Of a DNA stretch of 6,404 bases, positions 1 through 5,295 are shown in pieces (the stretch's first letter is position 1; each line of letters opens with the position of its first letter). The stretch spans positions 1 to 6,404 of the forward strand of contig JAKAPI010000036.1 in NCBI GenBank assembly GCA_021807225.1, read 5' to 3'. The DNA comes from an archaeon. Lineage in GTDB: Archaea > Thermoproteota > Nitrososphaeria > Nitrososphaerales > UBA183. The notes under the pieces are model-generated. The model saw only the letters and a program-made list of their open reading frames with translations, ran no database searches and was not told the DNA's origin. The position numbers were made by a program, and so were the translations under genes.

Positions 1-17
1 GAGGGCTCTCTGCCGGC

Positions 18-197
18 TCAGGCAGATGACGCCGGCGCAGGCTTCTTCCAGAAAACCCCGAGGACCAGCAGGACCAGCCCCACGCCCAGGATCACCCCGT
101 AGCCTATCCCCACCCCTCGGATGGCCATCAGCCCGAGCCCGAGGAGCGAAAGTATCGCTCCCATCGCCAGGAACCTCTCCTTCGTTCTCCAGTTCAT
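18..197 (-). CDS. Small two-helix membrane protein, third gene of the ABC operon
   Basis: The product is 59 residues starting MNWRTKERF. The charged N-terminus (R4, K6, E7, R8) is followed by two hydrophobic segments, about residues 9-26 and 29-50, rich in Gly, Leu and Val, and then a basic KK (51-52) and a Pro/Ala/Ser tail. This predicts a helical hairpin in the membrane. I do not recognise a family. The frame is open further upstream, but I chose the ATG at 197 because a GGGGGTGA ribosome binding site lies just before it and the upstream extension is arginine-rich shadow sequence overlapping the permease. The gap to the permease stop is only 11 bases, so it is almost certainly co-transcribed with the transporter. 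It could be an accessory or stabilising subunit, but that is inference. A weak 5-bp inverted repeat (CTGCC/GGCAG, 10-25) spans its stop codon, without a T-run. Confidence 0.72.
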   Translation of the reverse strand: MNWRTKERFLAMGAILSLLGLGLMAIRGVGIGYGVILGVGLVLLVLGVFWKKPAPASSA

Positions 198-208
198 GCG
201 TTCACCCC

Positions 209-955
209 CTACTTCCACTTGGTGAGTATAAGGTCCCTCTGGAACGTCTCCCTTACGACTGACAGAAGGAGCAGGTCGACAATCGCCAGCGCCCCTGCGA
301 TGTAGAGCGTGGTGCTGAGGTCCCCCAGCGGGACCAGCCCGACCTCCCCGCCGACGTACAGGCCGGCCAGCGGGAGTATCATGACCGCTCCGAGCTGCTG
401 CGCGATCCTCACGTCGCTGACCCTCGAGGAGACGAACACGTTCCACTCCACGCTCATCACGACGGCCAGGGGGACCGCCAGGAAGAGCAGGGTCGCGGCG
501 TCCCAGTTGGGGAAGTAGTAGTAGCCGAGTGCGCCGCGGGTGAACGTGTCCATGAGCCCCATGAACAGGACAGACGAGGCGAGGATGGCGCCCATGGGCG
601 GGACGAAGGCGGCCAAGCCCTTCCCGAACAGGATCTCGCCGTCGGTGGTGGGGGTCGCCAGGAGCGGCTCCATGCTCTTCTCGATCTTCTCTCCGACCAG
701 GCTGTACGAAGCGATGGTCGTAGGTATCAGCCCCGCTATTATGAGATAGAAGAAGACGAAAGCAGGGAGGAGGACCGTCAGCTCAGCGGCCCCGACGTCG
801 GCGCCGTTGGGCCTGTGTTGGATGTACCAGACGACCCCGGGCAGGCCGATCGAGACGACGAGCGGGACGATCAGGACCGTGTAGATGATGTTCCTCTTCT
901 TCGTGAAGGTGGCGAAGTCCTTCGTGGCAACAATCCAGGCCTGCGAGAACCTCGT
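209..955 (-). CDS. ABC-2 type transporter permease, apparently with a non-canonical ACG start
   Basis: This is the membrane subunit of an ABC exporter, partner of the ATPase immediately upstream. Read from the codon after the ATPase stop, it gives 248 residues. A cytoplasmic N-terminus (RFSQAWIVATKDFATFTKKRN) leads into about six hydrophobic segments, near residues 23-45, 60-84, 108-130, 145-165, 180-200 and 213-233. The conserved ABC-2 stretch is present at 86-105: GEKIEKSMEPLLATPTTDGE then the ILFGKG continuation. The reading frame is the same as the ATPase's, separated only by TGA (956-958). No ATG, GTG or TTG occurs before the ATG at 673 (residue 95), which would delete the first two helices. 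AGGAGG (965-970) lies 9 bases before an ACG at 953-955, exactly where a start is expected, so I place the start there. Alternatives are a sequencing error (ATG read as ACG), a start-codon mutation, or UGA readthrough giving an ATPase-permease fusion. The family is secure and the start is not. Confidence 0.85.
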   Translation of the reverse strand, partial: TRFSQAWIVATKDFATFTKKRNIIYTVLIVPLVVSIGLPGVVWYIQHRPNGADVGAAELTVLLPAFVFFYLIIAGLIPTTIASYSLVGEKIEKSMEPLLATPTTDGEILFGKGLAAFVPPMGAILASSVLFMGLMDTFTRGALGYYYFPNWDAATLLFLAVPLAVVMSVEWNVFVSSRVSDVRIAQQLGAVMILPLAGLYVGGEVGLVPLGDLSTTLYIAGALAIVDLLLLSVVRETFQRDLILTKWK

Positions 956-1885
956 TCAGCCTTCCCTCCTCACAAGCTGAAGGTAGGTGGCTTCCAGCGA
1001 AGACCCTTCCACCCCGGCGTAGTGGACCCGTCCCCCGGCGCGGACCACCGCCTCGACTATGTCGGGGATCTGGCCGTCAGGGTCGGAAGAGGCGATGGAG
1101 AGCTTCACTCCATCGGGGGCGACCGCCATCCCGGCGAACTTCTTCTTCAACGCCGCGACTACGGCGTCGCTCGCCTGGGCAAGCTCGACCACCACCTTCT
1201 TCCCGCCGACCAGACTCTCCAGCTCGTCGGGGGTCCCGGTCGCCATGAGCTTGGTGTTCAGGATGGCTATCCTGTCGCAGACCCGCTGGGCCTCGTCGAG
1301 GTTGTGCGTGTTCAGGAAGATCGTCCTCTTCTCCCGCTTGAGGTCGAGGATGAAGTCCCTGACGGTCTTTGAAGACTCTGGGTCGAGGTTCGCGGTCGGC
1401 TCGTCCATGAAGAGGACCTTGGGGTCGTGTATGAGGGCGCGCGCTATGGCGAGCTTCTGCTTCATCCCCTTCGAGAACGTCCCCGCAGCCACGTCTCGCT
1501 TCTCCCAGAGCCCCAGCATGCTGAGGTACCGCTCGATGTTCTGCCGCCTCTGCGCGTCCGTCATCCCGTAGAGCCGCCCGTAGATGTCGAGGTTCTTGTA
1601 GGCGCTGAGCGGCTCGTAGAGCCCGACGTTGTCAGGGACGACCCCGATCATCTGGCGTATCTCTATGGAGTCGTGGTCCTTGGCCACGTCGTAGCCGCCT
1701 ACGTGGGCCTCCCCCGACGTCTTTGAGAGGAGGCAGCAGAGCATCCGGACGGTCGTGGTCTTCCCCGCCCCGTTGGGACCGAGGAAACCGAAGACTTCGC
1801 CCTCGGCCACGCTGAATGATACGCCGTCAACCGCCGTGAGGTCCCCGAACTTCCTTGTGAGGCCCGCGGTCTCGATCATGTCCAT
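956..1885 (-). CDS. ABC transporter ATP-binding protein (ABC-2 export type)
   Basis: This is the cytoplasmic ATPase that powers the adjacent permease; 309 residues from the chosen start MDMIETAGLTRKFG. Walker A is GPNGAGKTT (36-44). The Q-loop region is IGVVPDNVGLYEPL (80-93), with Pro-Asp in place of a plain Gln. The signature is FSKGMKQK (137-144), Walker B is VLFMDEPTANLDP (157-169) and the switch His is in NTHNLDEA (H194). The FSKGMKQK signature and the C-terminal domain of about 90 residues after 215 are typical of CcmA/DrrA/NatA-like exporters. The frame opens at an ATG at 1942, but a TATA-like box lies at 1925-1930 and GGGGA (1893-1897) sits 7 bases before the ATG at 1885, so I prefer 1885; a second ATG at 1879 is possible. 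The transported substrate cannot be read from sequence; drugs, lipids, sodium or peptides are all possible. Confidence 0.93.
   Translation of the reverse strand: MDMIETAGLTRKFGDLTAVDGVSFSVAEGEVFGFLGPNGAGKTTTVRMLCCLLSKTSGEAHVGGYDVAKDHDSIEIRQMIGVVPDNVGLYEPLSAYKNLDIYGRLYGMTDAQRRQNIERYLSMLGLWEKRDVAAGTFSKGMKQKLAIARALIHDPKVLFMDEPTANLDPESSKTVRDFILDLKREKRTIFLNTHNLDEAQRVCDRIAILNTKLMATGTPDELESLVGGKKVVVELAQASDAVVAALKKKFAGMAVAPDGVKLSIASSDPDGQIPDIVEAVVRAGGRVHYAGVEGSSLEATYLQLVRREG
965..970 (-). promoter_or_regulatory. Ribosome binding site for the ABC permease
   Basis: AGGAGG lies inside the last codons of the ATPase gene (Val-Arg-Arg-Glu-Gly) and is followed after 9 bases by ACG at 953-955. It is the best Shine-Dalgarno match in the window. 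It is the main reason to place the permease start at the ACG, not at the internal ATG at 673. Confidence 0.6.
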
Positions 1886-1924
1886 GAGATTGTCCCCGGA
1901 TGGAGGCTTCCCCGGGCCGTCTGC

Positions 1925-1930
1925 ATTAAA
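1925..1930 (-). promoter_or_regulatory. TATA-like box of the ABC operon
   Basis: TTTAAT within CCTTTAATGC on the minus strand is the only AT-rich stretch in this GC-rich spacer. Transcription would start about 25 bases downstream, near 1900, leaving a short leader that includes the GGGGA ribosome binding site of the ATPase. Confidence 0.5.
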
Positions 1931-1951
1931 GGCTGAGCCCAACGCCAGGTT

Positions 1952-1966
1952 GGTCGACCCCGGTCG
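1952..1966. repeat. Overlapping palindromes upstream of the ABC operon TATA box
   Basis: GGTCGACC (1952-1959) is a perfect 8-bp palindrome. It shares its right half with CGACC-CC-GGTCG (1955-1966). GGTCG is therefore repeated with 10-bp spacing, about one helical turn. The site lies 22-41 bases upstream of the TATA-like box at 1925-1930, a position where archaeal regulators bind. Whether any protein uses it is unknown, and GC-rich DNA produces short palindromes by chance. Confidence 0.3.
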
Positions 1967-2022
1967 CAGGGGAGCGGTGCGGCAGCTCCGCTGAGCCGTA
2001 GAGATAAGGAGGGTCTTCGGGC

Positions 2023-3348
2023 TTATGCCTTTGCGGCGACTTTCTCGACGGAGCCCTTCTGGGTGACTTCCTGGACGATACCAGCGGCTACCGTTGACCC
2101 AGAATCCCTAAGCGCGAACCTGCCCAGCTCAGAGTACTCCTTGAAGGTCTCGAGCACGATGGGCCTCAGGGGCGTGATCTTCACGATCGCCGAGTCTCCC
2201 GTCTTGAGGGTCTTTGGCTTCTCCTCGGTGGGCTGACCCGTCCTCGGGTCGATCTTGGCCACCAGTTCGGAGATGGTCGCAGCCACCTGGGCGGTGTGCG
2301 CGTGGAGCACCGGGGTGTACCCAGCTGCGATCGCAGTCGGGTGGAAGACCACAATGATCTGCGCCTTGAACTCCTTCGCGATCGTGGGCGGGTTGTTGGA
2401 TGGACCCAGGACCGAGCCCCTGCGGAAGTCGCCCTTGGCGACCCCTCTCAGGTTGAACCCGATGTTGTCTCCCGCCAGCGCCTCCTGCATCTGGGTGTGG
2501 TGGGTCTCGATCGACTTTACTTCAGCGGTCAGCCCCTCTGGCATGATTGACACGGCGTCGCCGACCCTGATCTTGCCCGTCTCAACCCTGCCGACCGGGA
2601 CAGTGCCGACGCCTGTGATGGTGTAGACGTCCTGCACCGGGAGCCTCAGCGGCTTGTCGATGGGCTTTGGCGGCTCTACGAACTCGTCGAGGGCCTGGAG
2701 AAGGGTGGGCCCCTTGTACCAGGGCATGTTGGTCGAAGCCTTGATCAGGTTCTCGCCGGTCCATCCGGACACCGGGATGAAGCGTATCTTCGACACGTTG
2801 TAGCCTACGGTCTTCAGCAGGGTCTCGATGTCCTGCTTGGCCTCGTTGTAGCGCTGCTCAGAGTACTTCACGGTCTGGTCGTCCATCTTGTTGACGCAGA
2901 CCACGAGCTGGGTCACGCCCAGGGTCCTCAGCAGGAAGGCGTGCTCCCTCGCCTGTCCGCCGGCTGCGAGGGCCGCGTCCCCTTCGCCCTTCTTGGAGGA
3001 GACTACGAGCACCGCTGCGTCCGCCTCGGACGCTCCGGTGATCATGTTCTTGATGAAGTCCTTGTGGCCGGGGGCGTCGATGAGCGTGTAGAAGTACTTC
3101 GGAGTCTCGAACCTCTGGAACGCAAGGTCGATGGTCACACCCCTCTCCCTCTCGTCCTTCAGCTGGTCCAGGACCCAAGCGTACTTGAAAGAGTCGCCCG
3201 CGCCGGTCTTCTCGGACTCCTTCGCGAACTCCTCGATCATCCTCTGGTCGACGACGCCTAGGTCGAACAGGAAGTGTCCCATGGTCGTGGACTTGCCGTT
3301 GTCCACGTGGCCGGTGACAATCAGGTTCAGGTGCGGCTTATTCGCCAT
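2023..3348 (-). CDS. tuf: Translation elongation factor EF-1alpha (aEF1A)
   Basis: This GTPase delivers aminoacyl-tRNA to the ribosome in the cytoplasm. It has 441 residues, close to the usual archaeal length. All G motifs are present: G1 GHVDNGKS (13-20), the switch I threonine T72 in ERERGVTID, G3 DAPGH (91-95), NKMD (153-156) and a VSGW segment as G5. Domains 2 and 3 follow, with VQDVYTITGVGTVPVGRVE and the C-terminal ELGRFALRD...VAAGIV. N17 replaces the His usual in the GHVDH motif; I recall the same Asn in thaumarchaeal EF-1alpha, so I read it as a lineage marker, not a defect. The ATG start follows AAGGA (3359-3363) and a TATA box at 3389-3395. The ribosomal protein S10 gene that often follows archaeal EF-1alpha is absent; after a 137-bp spacer comes an ABC transporter operon. 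Confidence 0.98.
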   Translation of the reverse strand: MANKPHLNLIVTGHVDNGKSTTMGHFLFDLGVVDQRMIEEFAKESEKTGAGDSFKYAWVLDQLKDERERGVTIDLAFQRFETPKYFYTLIDAPGHKDFIKNMITGASEADAAVLVVSSKKGEGDAALAAGGQAREHAFLLRTLGVTQLVVCVNKMDDQTVKYSEQRYNEAKQDIETLLKTVGYNVSKIRFIPVSGWTGENLIKASTNMPWYKGPTLLQALDEFVEPPKPIDKPLRLPVQDVYTITGVGTVPVGRVETGKIRVGDAVSIMPEGLTAEVKSIETHHTQMQEALAGDNIGFNLRGVAKGDFRRGSVLGPSNNPPTIAKEFKAQIIVVFHPTAIAAGYTPVLHAHTAQVAATISELVAKIDPRTGQPTEEKPKTLKTGDSAIVKITPLRPIVLETFKEYSELGRFALRDSGSTVAAGIVQEVTQKGSVEKVAAKA

Positions 3349-3388
3349 GCTAAATCGTTCCTTACAATGAAACGACCCTGTCAGAGCG

Positions 3389-3395
3389 TATTTAA
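3389..3395 (-). promoter_or_regulatory. TATA box of the EF-1alpha gene
   Basis: TTAAATA inside AAACTTAAATACGC on the minus strand is a near-ideal archaeal TATA element and the strongest in the window. It predicts transcription starting near 3366, with a leader of about 18 bases before the ATG at 3348. A strong promoter suits a highly expressed translation factor. Confidence 0.75.
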
Positions 3396-3468
3396 GTTTA
3401 GCGAGGATAATTCGGCCCTTGTAAGGCCGCGGACGAATCTCTGGAACTTGTCCGGCCCCCCGGAGACT

Positions 3469-3510
3469 CCCAACTGGTAACTGTGCTTAAGACCCCGAAG
3501 GCCCAACTGG
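3469..3510 (+). repeat. Direct repeat CCCAACTGG flanking a TATA-like box
   Basis: CCCAACTGG occurs at 3469-3477 and again at 3502-3510, 33 bp apart (about three helical turns). The bases after each copy are also alike (TAACTGTG and GACCGTG). The copies flank the TATA-like TTAAGA at 3487-3492, and the second ends 5 bases before the GTG start at 3515. It could be a pair of operator half-sites or a small chance duplication. Confidence 0.35.
3487..3492 (+). promoter_or_regulatory. TATA-like box of the reductase gene at 3515
   Basis: TTAAGA within TGCTTAAGACC is centred about 26 bases before the GTG at 3515. This would put the transcription start on or beside the start codon, so the mRNA is probably leaderless. 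No Shine-Dalgarno sequence is seen before the GTG, which agrees. Confidence 0.5.
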
Positions 3511-3514
3511 GACC

Positions 3515-4078
3515 GTGCGCAAGGTAATCCTCGACACCATAATCTCACTGGATGGGTATTACACGAGCCTCAAGAACGAGATCGACTGGTTCGCGTTCGA
3601 CCGCGACGAAATCGACTGGTCCAAGGAAATCCTTCGCAGGGTCGATGCGATGCTCTACGGCAGGGTGACATACCAGGAGTTCAGCGAGTTCTGGCCGAAG
3701 GCCGTGCCGAAGCCCGGGGGCTTCGACTCTGAAATCATCGGGCAGCTGAACGGAAAGACGAAGCTCGTCTTCTCGCGCACGCTCAAAGAGACCCCCTGGG
3801 GCCCTGCGAAAGTGATCCGAGAGGACCCGGTCGAAGCGGTCTCGAGGCTGAAGCAGGAGCCGGGGAAGGACATGGTTGTCATCGGGAGCGGGACCCTGGT
3901 GTCGGCCCTGGTCCGGGGCGGACTCATCGACGAGTACCGCCTCCGTGTCCGTCCCATCATACTCGGCGCGGGCAAGCCTGCGTTCGACGACCCCGACAAG
4001 AGGCACCAGCTCAAGCTCGTCGCCGCCAAGACCTTCGGGAACGGCGTGCTCGCGCTGCACTACGAACCGGTCCGCTGA
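3515..4078 (+). CDS. Dihydrofolate reductase family protein (RibD C-terminal domain-like)
   Basis: This protein of 187 residues (GTG start) covers one complete RibD-C/DHFR-like domain, the usual length for stand-alone YyaP/YwjB-type proteins. Family features in order: the N-terminal strand VILDTIISLDGY (4-15) with the SLDG turn; AMLYGRVTYQEFSEFWP (45-61); the nucleotide-binding strand and loop VVIGSGTL (121-128); LIDEYRLRVRPIILGAGKPAF (137-157); and the closing strand VLALHY. The fold binds NAD(P)H and reduces a pterin, pyrimidine or similar ring. The true substrate of these stand-alone members is generally unknown, so I do not call it DHFR or RibD. It is transcribed away from EF-1alpha, has its own TATA-like box and ends in a hairpin terminator, so it is probably monocistronic. 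Confidence 0.9.
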   Translation: MRKVILDTIISLDGYYTSLKNEIDWFAFDRDEIDWSKEILRRVDAMLYGRVTYQEFSEFWPKAVPKPGGFDSEIIGQLNGKTKLVFSRTLKETPWGPAKVIREDPVEAVSRLKQEPGKDMVVIGSGTLVSALVRGGLIDEYRLRVRPIILGAGKPAFDDPDKRHQLKLVAAKTFGNGVLALHYEPVR

Positions 4079-4111
4079 CGCGGGCCCCCTTTAGGCTCGC
4101 GAAGGATTTTT
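4079..4111 (+). terminator. Hairpin plus T-run terminator of the RibD-C-like gene
   Basis: Directly after the TGA, CGCGGGCC (4079-4086) pairs with GGCTCGCG (4094-4101). That gives an 8-bp stem with one G-U wobble and a 7-base loop. AAGGA and a run of five T (4107-4111) follow. The structure resembles an intrinsic terminator, and the T-run alone would favour termination in archaea. The same T-run is part of the proposed TATA element of the next gene. Confidence 0.55.
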
Positions 4112-4112
4112 A
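4106..4112 (+). promoter_or_regulatory. TATA-like box of the DUF385 gene
   Basis: ATTTTTA, in an otherwise GC-rich spacer, is centred 28 bases before the ATG at 4137, the spacing expected for a leaderless archaeal mRNA. It overlaps the T-run of the preceding terminator. Confidence 0.45.
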
Positions 4113-4136
4113 CGCCAGCGAGGGGGTTTCTTGCCA

Positions 4137-4538
4137 ATGAGCTGGAACGACGGCGTCATCGAAGAGTTCCGAAAGAACCACGGCAAGGTCGGAGGGCCAT
4201 TCAAAGGGGCCCCGATCCTGCTGATCCACCACGTGGGCGCCAGGACCGGCATCGCCCGGGTCAACCCCGTGATGTACCTGAAGGACGGCGCCCGCTACCT
4301 CGTCTTCGCCTCGAAGGGAGGAGCCCCCCACAACCCGGGCTGGTACTACAACCTCATGGCCCACCCTGACGTCGAGATCGAGGTGGGAGACGACAAGGTC
4401 CCGGTCCTGGCTGAGGAGGTCAAGGGGGAGGAGAGAGACAGGCTCTACGGGCGCCAGGCGTCGCTCTACCCGCAGTTCGCCGACTACCAGAAGAAGACCG
4501 ACCGGACCATCCCCGTGGTCGCTTTCTCCCCAAGGTGA
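4137..4538 (+). CDS. Deazaflavin (F420)-dependent nitroreductase/oxidoreductase, DUF385/Ddn family
   Basis: This is a small split-barrel oxidoreductase of 133 residues. The family hallmarks are clear: PILLIHHVGARTGIARVNPVMYLKDGARYLVFASKGG (26-62, broken here by the strand order) and HNPGWYYNLMAHPDVEIEVG (65-84). These match the Ddn pattern LLxTTGRKSGxxRxxPL...ASKxG...NPxWYxNLxAxPxV. In characterised members this region binds the reduced deazaflavin cofactor F420, which delivers hydride to quinones, nitro compounds or other acceptors. Use of F420 here is inferred from the family, and the acceptor is unknown. A TTG at 4131 is in frame two codons upstream, but the ATG at 4137 fits the TATA spacing better and no ribosome binding site is seen, so I expect a leaderless message. 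It lies 58 bases after another small reductase on the same strand but seems to have its own promoter. Confidence 0.88.
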   Translation: MSWNDGVIEEFRKNHGKVGGPFKGAPILLIHHVGARTGIARVNPVMYLKDGARYLVFASKGGAPHNPGWYYNLMAHPDVEIEVGDDKVPVLAEEVKGEERDRLYGRQASLYPQFADYQKKTDRTIPVVAFSPR

Positions 4539-4753
4539 AGGGAGACCGCCTTGCCATGCCGACGGGCACACCATGGGGTTCAGCACTTTCGTTGGGACCG
4601 GACCAGGTTCCCGGCGCCTGCGTGCCCGCCGTGGGCCGCTGAGCGAACGAACTCCTGGAGCGGGATGGAAGGGCTGGCGAAGTCGGTGAGGGAGAAAATC
4701 GGGAGCGCGAGCCGGGTCGAGCTTCCTGCTCTACGCTCTGGTGCCTATCCGTT
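4539..4753. other. Non-coding gap between convergent genes
   Basis: This 215-bp stretch lies between the convergent DUF385 gene and the 69-residue membrane protein gene. The open frames in it (from the TTG at 4551, or a 31-codon ATG frame from about 4665) have no recognisable protein features and no upstream promoter or ribosome binding site. A bulged inverted repeat (CCATGCC at 4554-4560 against GGC at 4565-4567 plus ATGG at 4573-4576) lies 16 bases after the DUF385 stop and could help end transcription, but no T-run follows. I found no tRNA fold. Confidence 0.5.
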
Positions 4754-4963
4754 CTAGCTCGAACCTGACAGGTAGCTCCACATGATCACGCCCACCAGCA
4801 TCACCAGAGACCCGGCGAAGCCAGTTATGAGCGCGCCCGCTGCGTCAGCGCTGAGCCCGAAGTTCTCTATGAAAGAGATCACCGGGGCCCTGACGAGCCA
4901 GGCGAAGAATCCCAGGGCGTAACCCAGGAGCCAGAATCCGAACAGTACGAGTTTTCTTCCCAT
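4754..4963 (-). CDS. Small two-helix membrane protein (69 residues)
   Basis: This 69-residue protein starts MGRKLVLFGFWLLGYALGFFAW. The hydrophobic segments are about 5-24 and 42-65. They are joined by a loop, RAPVISFIENFGLSADAAGA, which holds most of the charges. The N-terminal RK suggests the first turn stays in the cytoplasm. Membrane-protein composition, a clean ATG and an AT-rich element about 38 bases upstream support a real gene. I do not recognise a family. The gene lies downstream of another small membrane protein gene and a hydrolase on the same strand, with spacers of about 80 bp, so separate transcription is as likely as an operon. Confidence 0.65.
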   Translation of the reverse strand: MGRKLVLFGFWLLGYALGFFAWLVRAPVISFIENFGLSADAAGALITGFAGSLVMLVGVIMWSYLSGSS

Positions 4964-4998
4964 GCTGTTTCGATGCTTGATATCATGTCCAAAGTCGG

Positions 4999-5004
4999 TA
5001 AATT
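4999..5004 (-). promoter_or_regulatory. TATA-like box of the 69-residue membrane protein gene
   Basis: AATTTA within CCAATTTACCG on the minus strand is centred about 38 bases before the ATG at 4963, predicting a leader of roughly 12 bases. Confidence 0.4.
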
Positions 5005-5043
5005 GGGGGTAGACAGTATTCCTTTACGGAGAGGTTGAATTGT

Positions 5044-5214
5044 TTAAAGTAGAAGTCCGGCCGCAGAGAGGACGTAGGTGGTGACGAGGCTGCTTGCGAG
5101 TCCCAGGACCACGCAGAGCACCCCTTCCGTCGCGAGTCTCCGTTCCTTGATATGCTCGTCGCTTACGCAGACGTTGAGTAGCCCGCCGAATATCGACCCG
5201 GGGTCCTGAGGCAA
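5044..5214 (-). CDS. Putative 56-residue single-helix membrane protein, TTG start
   Basis: A short frame closed by TAA (5044-5046) encodes 56 residues, read as M(TTG)PQDPGSIFGG and on. The first half is soluble and charged, with SDEHIKERR at 18-26. The second half is one hydrophobic segment (about 31-56, beginning EGVLCVVLGLASS) that ends with LLL and the stop. A charged, Arg-rich turn before a helix is what a tail-anchored or type I/II mini-protein looks like. A TATA-like TTAATA at 5243-5248 is centred about 31 bases before the TTG, so the message would have about 5 leader bases; an in-frame TAG four codons before the TTG rules out a longer start. No family is recognised. It could still be a chance frame, but the amphipathic order and the matched promoter argue against that. 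Confidence 0.5.
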   Translation of the reverse strand: MPQDPGSIFGGLLNVCVSDEHIKERRLATEGVLCVVLGLASSLVTTYVLSAAGLLL

Positions 5215-5242
5215 CTCCGGGTCCTAAACGGAGCTTTTGGGG

Positions 5243-5248
5243 TATTAA
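5243..5248 (-). promoter_or_regulatory. TATA-like box of the 56-residue gene
   Basis: TTAATA within CGTTAATACCCC on the minus strand closely matches the hydrolase promoter element GCTTAATACCGC at 6021-6026. It predicts transcription starting near 5219, just before the TTG at 5214. Confidence 0.45.
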
Positions 5249-5262
5249 CGGTTGTGGAGCCC

Positions 5263-5281
5263 CGGTCCACTCCCCGGACCG
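5263..5281 (-). terminator. GC-rich hairpin after the hydrolase gene
   Basis: CGGTCC (5263-5268) and GGACCG (5276-5281) form a perfect 6-bp stem around a 7-base loop, 14 bases beyond the hydrolase stop. No T-run follows, so it may be only a weak transcript end or a stabilising 3' hairpin. The next promoter begins just past it. Confidence 0.3.
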
Positions 5282-5295
5282 ACCGTGGCTGGGCG

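Noticed and set aside
18..446. Longer 142-residue version of the small ABC-operon protein
   Set aside because: The first 83 residues are Arg/Gly/Ala/Pro-rich shadow sequence overlapping the permease in another frame; the ribosome binding site and protein character begin at the ATG at 197.
2255..3261. Several 60-120 residue frames opposite or inside EF-1alpha
   Set aside because: They are artefacts of GC-rich codon use; none has a start signal or recognisable protein features.
4570..4740. Possible tRNA, from GGTTCAGC and GGGTCGAGC strings resembling a T-loop
   Set aside because: Neither string has a pairing 5-bp T-stem, and no acceptor or anticodon stem could be assembled around them.
4551..4757. 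68-residue plus-strand frame between the convergent genes
   Set aside because: It has TTG start, no promoter or ribosome binding site, and a Trp/Arg/Pro/His-rich composition without secondary-structure pattern. I treat it as non-coding.
5199..5225. Short repeat of GGGTCCT (5200-5206 and 5219-5225)
   Set aside because: It is only seven to nine bases with imperfect flanks, overlapping the start of the 56-residue gene; nothing ties it to a function.
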